Shown here piece after piece: positions 14,183 to 17,651 of a stretch of DNA of 17,651 nucleotides. Under the pieces are notes generated by a model. The model saw nothing but the letters and a program-made list of their open reading frames with translations. It was not told where the DNA came from and made no database searches. The DNA is from Sphingomonas bacterium. GTDB taxonomy: Bacteria > Pseudomonadota > Alphaproteobacteria > Sphingomonadales > Sphingomonadaceae. The stretch lies in the NCBI GenBank assembly GCA_026785965.1, contig JAJAYY010000254.1:1-17651 (forward strand), written 5' to 3'. The translations under genes and the position numbers were made by a program. Every line of letters begins with the position of its first letter. The first letter of the stretch is position 1.

Positions 14183-14196
14183 CCGGTTCGCATTTT
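14171..14196 (+). terminator. Hairpin with T-run at the phaZ/MFS tail-to-tail junction
   Basis: GCGAAC (14171-14176) pairs with GTTCGC (14186-14191), 6 bp with a 9-base loop, followed at once by ATTTT on the plus strand. Both stop codons, TAG of phaZ and TAA of the MFS gene, lie in the loop. It fits a short intrinsic terminator for phaZ; on the minus strand there is no T-run. Confidence 0.5.
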
Positions 14197-15552
14197 CACG
14201 CTGCCGACGAGGAATAATGCTGCCGCGCTGGCCGCTGCGGCAGCTATCGCGCTGCCGATCAGCGCGAGGTGGAAGCCGGCCATGAGCGCCTCGCCTTCGC
14301 GCGCGAGGACGACCCCGAGCAAGGCGGTGGCGATTAGCCCTCCGGTGCGTGCGACCGCGCTGTTGAAGCCAGAGGCGGTCCCGACATGCCGTTCGTCGAC
14401 CGACCCCAATACCGATGCGGTGAGCGGCGCGACGGCGATCGCCATCCCCGCCGCCATCACCGCGATCGCCGGGAACACGCTGGTCCAATAATTGGTCTCG
14501 GCGTCGATGCGCTGGCCGAGCAGCATTCCGCCCGCGACGACGAGCGGGCCGACGACGAGGAACCAGCGCGGGCCGATGCGCCCCGCGAGCTGACCCATCA
14601 GCGGCGAGGCGAGGGTGAGGACGATCGGCAGCGGAAGCAGCGCCAGCCCCGCCTCGACCGGCGAATAATCGGCGGCCTCGATCAGCAAGTAAGGAACGAG
14701 CAGCATCGCCGCGCCGAACGCGCCGTACAGCAGGAAGGTGAGCAGGTTGAGCCCCGAAAAACAGCGGTCGGCGAACATCCCGAGCGGCATCATCGCGCTG
14801 TCGCCGCGACGCGCCTCGATCCACAGGAAGGCGGCGAGCATGGCGAGACCGGCGACCATCGCGGCAATCGCAATGCTGTCGAGCGCGGCCGACGACGACC
14901 AGCGGGTGAGGCCGAAGGTCGCGCCGCCAAGGCCGAGCGTGGCGAGGACCGCGCCGGGATAATCGATGCGGCCGGCACCGTTGTCGCGGCTCTCGGGGAC
15001 GAACAGCACAGCGAGCAGGATCGCACCGGCGGCGAGCGGCAGGTTGATGAAGAAGATCGACGGCCAGCCGACATGGTCGACCAGCCACCCGCCGATCAAC
15101 GGCGCGACTGCGGCGGCGGCGGCCCCGGCGGCGGCCCAGATCCCGACCGCGCGGCCGCGTTTCTCGCCCTCGAACGCGGCGTTGAGCAAGGCGAGGCTGT
15201 TGGGCAGGAGCAATGCGGCGCCGAGCCCCTGCGCGGCGCGCGCGGCGAGCAGCAGGTCGAGGCTCGGGGCGAGGGCGCAGACCAAGCTGGCGATAGCGAA
15301 AATGCCGGTGCCGAGGACCAGCAAGCGACGACGACCATAATGGTCGCCGAGCGCGCCGCCGAGCAGCAGCAAGGCCGACAGCGGCAAGAGATAGGCGTTG
15401 ACCACCCATTGGACCTCGGCGGCACCGGCGCCATAGCTGGCGCGGATCGCGGGGAGCGCGACGCTGAGCACGCTGCCGTCGACGAACGACAGGCTAGAGG
15501 CGAGGACGCAGGCGGCAAGCGTCCAACGCGGATCGTGGCGCGGTTTGCTCAA
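14179..15552 (-). CDS. MFS transporter, DHA2-like (EmrB/QacA) drug or metabolite efflux family
   Basis: A 457-residue integral inner-membrane protein with up to 14 hydrophobic segments. The first helix carries SFVDGSVLSVALP (22-34), and motif A, GGALGDHYGRRR (65-76), follows helix 2; both are typical of the proton-coupled DHA2 exporters. Substrate is unknown. The start is TTG 15552, forming a TTGA overlap with the stop of the DUF4126 gene; a good Shine-Dalgarno is lacking, which fits dependence on translational coupling. Because the DUF4126 gene is frameshifted upstream, ribosomes would stop at 15878 and not reach this start, so expression may be reduced. Its stop overlaps that of phaZ. Confidence 0.88.
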   Translation of the reverse strand: MSKPRHDPRWTLAACVLASSLSFVDGSVLSVALPAIRASYGAGAAEVQWVVNAYLLPLSALLLLGGALGDHYGRRRLLVLGTGIFAIASLVCALAPSLDLLLAARAAQGLGAALLLPNSLALLNAAFEGEKRGRAVGIWAAAGAAAAAVAPLIGGWLVDHVGWPSIFFINLPLAAGAILLAVLFVPESRDNGAGRIDYPGAVLATLGLGGATFGLTRWSSSAALDSIAIAAMVAGLAMLAAFLWIEARRGDSAMMPLGMFADRCFSGLNLLTFLLYGAFGAAMLLVPYLLIEAADYSPVEAGLALLPLPIVLTLASPLMGQLAGRIGPRWFLVVGPLVVAGGMLLGQRIDAETNYWTSVFPAIAVMAAGMAIAVAPLTASVLGSVDERHVGTASGFNSAVARTGGLIATALLGVVLAREGEALMAGFHLALIGSAIAAAAASAAALFLVGSVKMRTG

Positions 15553-16156
15553 ATGGCGGGCGTTCGCGGCAGCGCGATCCGATCAACCAGCCCGCGCAAG
15601 GCGCGGCGCGCGGCGAACACCAGCCACAGCGACAGGACGACGAGGCACGCCGCGACCAAGGCGGCGGCGATCGGGTTGGCGATGGCGAGCGCGAGCAGCC
15701 CGCCGGTGGCAACGTCCTCGGCGGTCGAGACGATGACATTCGAGAACGGCTCGGGACTGGCATTGACCAGCGTGCGCGCGCCGGCCTTGCCGGCATGCGC
15801 GACGAATGCCGCGCCGCCGCCGAGCAGGAAGCTCGCGACCTGCCAGGTAGTATCGCCGCTATCGATGATGGCGAGGCTCAAGAGCGCGCCGCCCAAGGGC
15901 CGGATGAAGCTGTGGACCGCATCCCACGCGCTATCGACCCAGGCGATCTTGTCGGCGAAGAATTCGGCGAAGGTGCCGACGCCGGCGGCAGCGAGGACCC
16001 AATTGTTGGCGAGGATGTCGAGGCCTGGAGCTGCTCGGGAAGCGCGATCCAGCCGAACTTCATGGCGATGCCAGTGACCAGAGTGACCAGGTACAGCCGC
16101 CACCCAGCGAGCAAGCTGGTCGAGGCGGCGAGCGCGACGAGTTCGACTGGGCTCAT
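15549..16156 (-). pseudogene. DUF4126 membrane protein gene interrupted by a one-base frameshift
   Basis: ATG 16156 follows GGGGAG at five bases and opens a protein beginning MSPVELVALAASTSLLAGWR, in frame through EQLQ (codon 44, 16027-16025). It then runs out of frame to a stop at 15878. The minus-one frame takes up the family sequence at once with GLDILANNWVLAAAG and continues to the stop at 15549. Restoring one G (CAG-GGC-CTC in place of CAGGCCTC near 16025) joins them into about 202 residues with several membrane segments, the size expected for DUF4126. The family is a predicted membrane protein of unknown function. Either the gene is inactivated in this strain or the read has a one-base error. 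No slippery heptamer supports programmed shifting. The downstream MFS gene overlaps its end. Confidence 0.82.
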
Positions 16157-16214
16157 GCTGACTCCCCTAGCTAAGCGCGTAGCCTAAAGCGATGCATCGA
16201 AAAGGGAAGGGCGG

Positions 16215-16598
16215 TCAGCCGCCGACTGCCACGCGCCACTGATGCGTGTCGGTGAATTGCTCGACGTGGGTAATGCGGTCACCGGCGACAGTGAAGTAAT
16301 GGGCGAAGCGCACGGCGAGCGGACCGGCGGCAGTAGTGCCGCGATAGGTGCCGAGCGAAAGCACGCGATCATCGCCGATGGCAAGCAGATCGTCGGGGAT
16401 GGCGGTGAAGTCTTGGACGTCGTTGCCGATCGGGCCGAAGACGTTGGTCGCGACCTCACCAAAGCCGCGGTAGGTCCCGCCGTACGGCCCGCCCGCGGCC
16501 TCGATCCAATGAGTGTCGCCAAGCAGGTGGCCGAGCGTGTCGCCGTCGCCGCTGGCGAAAGCGTCATAAAGGCGGCGGACGGTATCGGTGGCGCTCAT
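16215..16598 (-). CDS. NTF2/SnoaL-like domain protein
   Basis: A 127-residue cone-shaped fold protein of the SnoaL/ketosteroid-isomerase superfamily. The N-terminal helix VRRLYDAFASGDGDTLGHLLGD, a WIEAAGGPYGGTYRGFGEV middle, and an alternating beta end (VRFAHYFTVAGDRITHVEQFTD) are the usual layout. Such proteins act as small isomerases, hydrolases or binding proteins; no substrate can be named. ATG 16598 overlaps the thiolase stop by one base (TGATG), and longer starts lie inside the thiolase gene in another frame. The coupling suggests a role beside fatty-acid or acyl-CoA breakdown. Confidence 0.85.
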   Translation of the reverse strand: MSATDTVRRLYDAFASGDGDTLGHLLGDTHWIEAAGGPYGGTYRGFGEVATNVFGPIGNDVQDFTAIPDDLLAIGDDRVLSLGTYRGTTAAGPLAVRFAHYFTVAGDRITHVEQFTDTHQWRVAVGG

Positions 16599-17650
16599 CA
16601 CAGCACCTCGAACAGTCCCGCCGCGCCCATGCCGCCGCCGACGCACATCGTGACGACGACATATTTGGCGCCGCGGCGCTTGCCTTCGATCAGCGCATGG
16701 CCGGTGAGGCGCGCGCCGCTCATTCCGTAGGGATGGCCGATCGAGATCGCGCCGCCATCGACATTGAGCAGATCGTGCGGGATGCCGAGCCGGTCGGCGC
16801 TGTACAGCACCTGCACTGCGAACGCCTCGTTCAATTCCCACAGGCCGATGTCCTCGACCTTGAGGCCGAAACGGCCGAGCAATTTGGGCACTGCGAACAC
16901 CGGGCCGATGCCCATTTCATCGGGCTCGGTGCCCGCGACCGCCATTCCGACGTAGCGCCCGAGCGGCTCGAGCCCGCGTTTCGAGGCGAGGTCGGCGTCC
17001 ATGATCACGCAGGCCGAGGCGCCGTCGCTTAATTGGCTGGCATTGCCGGCGGTGACGGTCATCCCTTCGCCGCGCACCGGTTGCAGCTTCTGCAAGCCCT
17101 CGAGCGTGGTATCGGCGCGATTGCCTTCGTCCTTGTCGAGCGTGACATCGTGCATCGAGATCGCGCCGGTTTCCTTGTCCTTGACGCCCATCTTGGCGCT
17201 GACCGGGACGATTTCGGCGGCGAAGCGGCCCTCGGCCTGCGCGGCGGCGGTGCGGCGCTGCGATTCGAGCGCGTAAGCGTCGGCGGCGTCGCGGCTAATG
17301 CCATAGCGCTTGGCAACGATCTCGGCGGTGTCGATCATCGGCATGTACACCGTCGGGTACATCGCCAGCAATTCCATGTCGGGGCCGAGCCGCATTTCGG
17401 GGGTCTGGACCATCGAGATGCTCTCGACCCCGCCTGCCACGCACACGTCCATGCGATCGACGATCACCTGCTTGGCGGCGGTGGCGATCGCCATCAGCCC
17501 CGACGCGCACTGGCGGTCGATCGACATTCCAGCGACGGTAACGGGGAGCCCGGCGCGCAGCGCGGCGGTGCGGCCGATAGTCGCCTGTACGCCCTGCTGG
17601 AGCGCGGCACCGATGATGCAATCGTCAACTTCGGCGGGGTCGATCCCCGA
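16598..17650 (-). CDS. Thiolase (acetyl-CoA C-acyltransferase), 5' end outside window
   Basis: The minus-strand frame runs in from the right edge; about 350 residues are visible of a usual 390-400, so only the N-terminal 40 or so are missing. The ATG at 17527 is internal. All thiolase active-site elements are present: the acylated cysteine in [24 protein letters not shown], the histidine in [10 protein letters not shown], and the second cysteine in [13 protein letters not shown]. The enzyme is cytoplasmic and either cleaves 3-ketoacyl-CoA in beta-oxidation or condenses two acyl-CoA units; the [10 protein letters not shown] form fits the FadA-like acyltransferases better than a dedicated PHB-synthesis PhaA, but I cannot decide. 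It overlaps the SnoaL-like gene downstream by one base. A fad-type operon upstream (outside the window) is plausible. Confidence 0.93.
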   Translation of the reverse strand, partial: SGIDPAEVDDCIIGAALQQGVQATIGRTAALRAGLPVTVAGMSIDRQCASGLMAIATAAKQVIVDRMDVCVAGGVESISMVQTPEMRLGPDMELLAMYPTVYMPMIDTAEIVAKRYGISRDAADAYALESQRRTAAAQAEGRFAAEIVPVSAKMGVKDKETGAISMHDVTLDKDEGNRADTTLEGLQKLQPVRGEGMTVTAGNASQLSDGASACVIMDADLASKRGLEPLGRYVGMAVAGTEPDEMGIGPVFAVPKLLGRFGLKVEDIGLWELNEAFAVQVLYSADRLGIPHDLLNVDGGAISIGHPYGMSGARLTGHALIEGKRRGAKYVVVTMCVGGGMGAAGLFEVL

Positions 17651-17651
17651 C

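Noticed and set aside
13280-15409. 709-residue minus-strand frame spanning phaZ antisense and the MFS gene out of frame
   Set aside because: It covers two real genes in the wrong frame or strand and is almost entirely Arg/Ala-rich.
16015-16035. Programmed ribosomal frameshift in the DUF4126 gene
   Set aside because: No X-XXY-YYZ slippery heptamer is present at the junction; a one-base deletion or read error is simpler.
14386-16077. 563-residue open frame opposite the MFS and DUF4126 genes
   Set aside because: Very rich in Gln, Arg, Glu and Gly as expected from antisense reading of Ala/Leu/Gly codons; the opposite strand has recognisable membrane proteins.
16190-16199. Palindrome CGATGCATCG between the SnoaL-like and DUF4126 genes
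   Set aside because: A single 10-base palindrome is common by chance in such sequence and no second copy supports an operator.
1-17651. CRISPR array, tRNA/rRNA gene, insertion sequence, prophage or restriction/defence genes
   Set aside because: No repeated spacer array, cloverleaf, transposase, integrase, terminal repeat or defence-type domain could be found on either strand.

Overview
The window is a GC-rich chromosomal segment (codon third positions strongly G/C) from an alphaproteobacterium, most likely a sphingomonad (Sphingomonas or a relative). This assignment is inference. It rests on the tonB-exbB-exbD-exbD cluster with a TonB that has a cysteine-paired C-terminal domain, on the DUF1285-Nudix-cca gene run, on a type-a intracellular PHB depolymerase, and on a possible EcfG-type promoter. 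I see no tRNA, rRNA, CRISPR, phage or transposon sequence. No gene-free stretch exceeds about 200 bases; the largest is the tonB leader, 4586-4786.

Layout. (1) 2-421: C-terminal part of an EAL (cyclic-di-GMP phosphodiesterase) protein. (2) 562-1074: hemerythrin HHE protein, tail-to-tail with (3) a minus-strand operon reading DUF1285 > Nudix CoA pyrophosphatase > CCA tRNA nucleotidyltransferase (3384 down to 1071), coupled by 4-base overlaps. (4) 3450-4585: divergently transcribed FolM-like pteridine reductase and FolB aldolase. (5) 4787-7354: tonB-exbB-exbD-exbD energising module, closed by a clear intrinsic terminator at 7379-7409. (6) 7425-8674: a GFA-type zinc protein and an unrecognised 263-residue protein. 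(7) minus strand 10883-8677: Tat-exported MsrB and a DipZ transmembrane thiol reductase, overlapping by one base. (8) minus strand 12804-11032: ABC half-transporter. (9) 12941-14182: intracellular PHB depolymerase. (10) minus strand 16156-14179: a DUF4126 membrane protein broken by a one-base frameshift, then an MFS efflux-type transporter. (11) minus strand from the right edge: thiolase (partial) and an NTF2/SnoaL-like protein.

How genes work together. TonB-ExbB-ExbD is the proton-driven motor for outer-membrane receptors. The FolM-like and FolB proteins belong to pterin/folate metabolism. MsrB repairs oxidised methionine in the periplasm and DipZ plausibly supplies its electrons. PhaZ and the thiolase both concern C4/acyl-CoA and storage-polymer carbon flow, but they lie in separate units.

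No spectacular new system is visible. The most useful leads are a Shine-Dalgarno-sequestering hairpin in front of the DUF1285 operon, hairpins at all three tail-to-tail gene junctions, the DUF4126 frameshift, the Tat-MsrB/DipZ couple, the PTR1-like active site in the folB partner, and a possible general-stress promoter before the hemerythrin gene.
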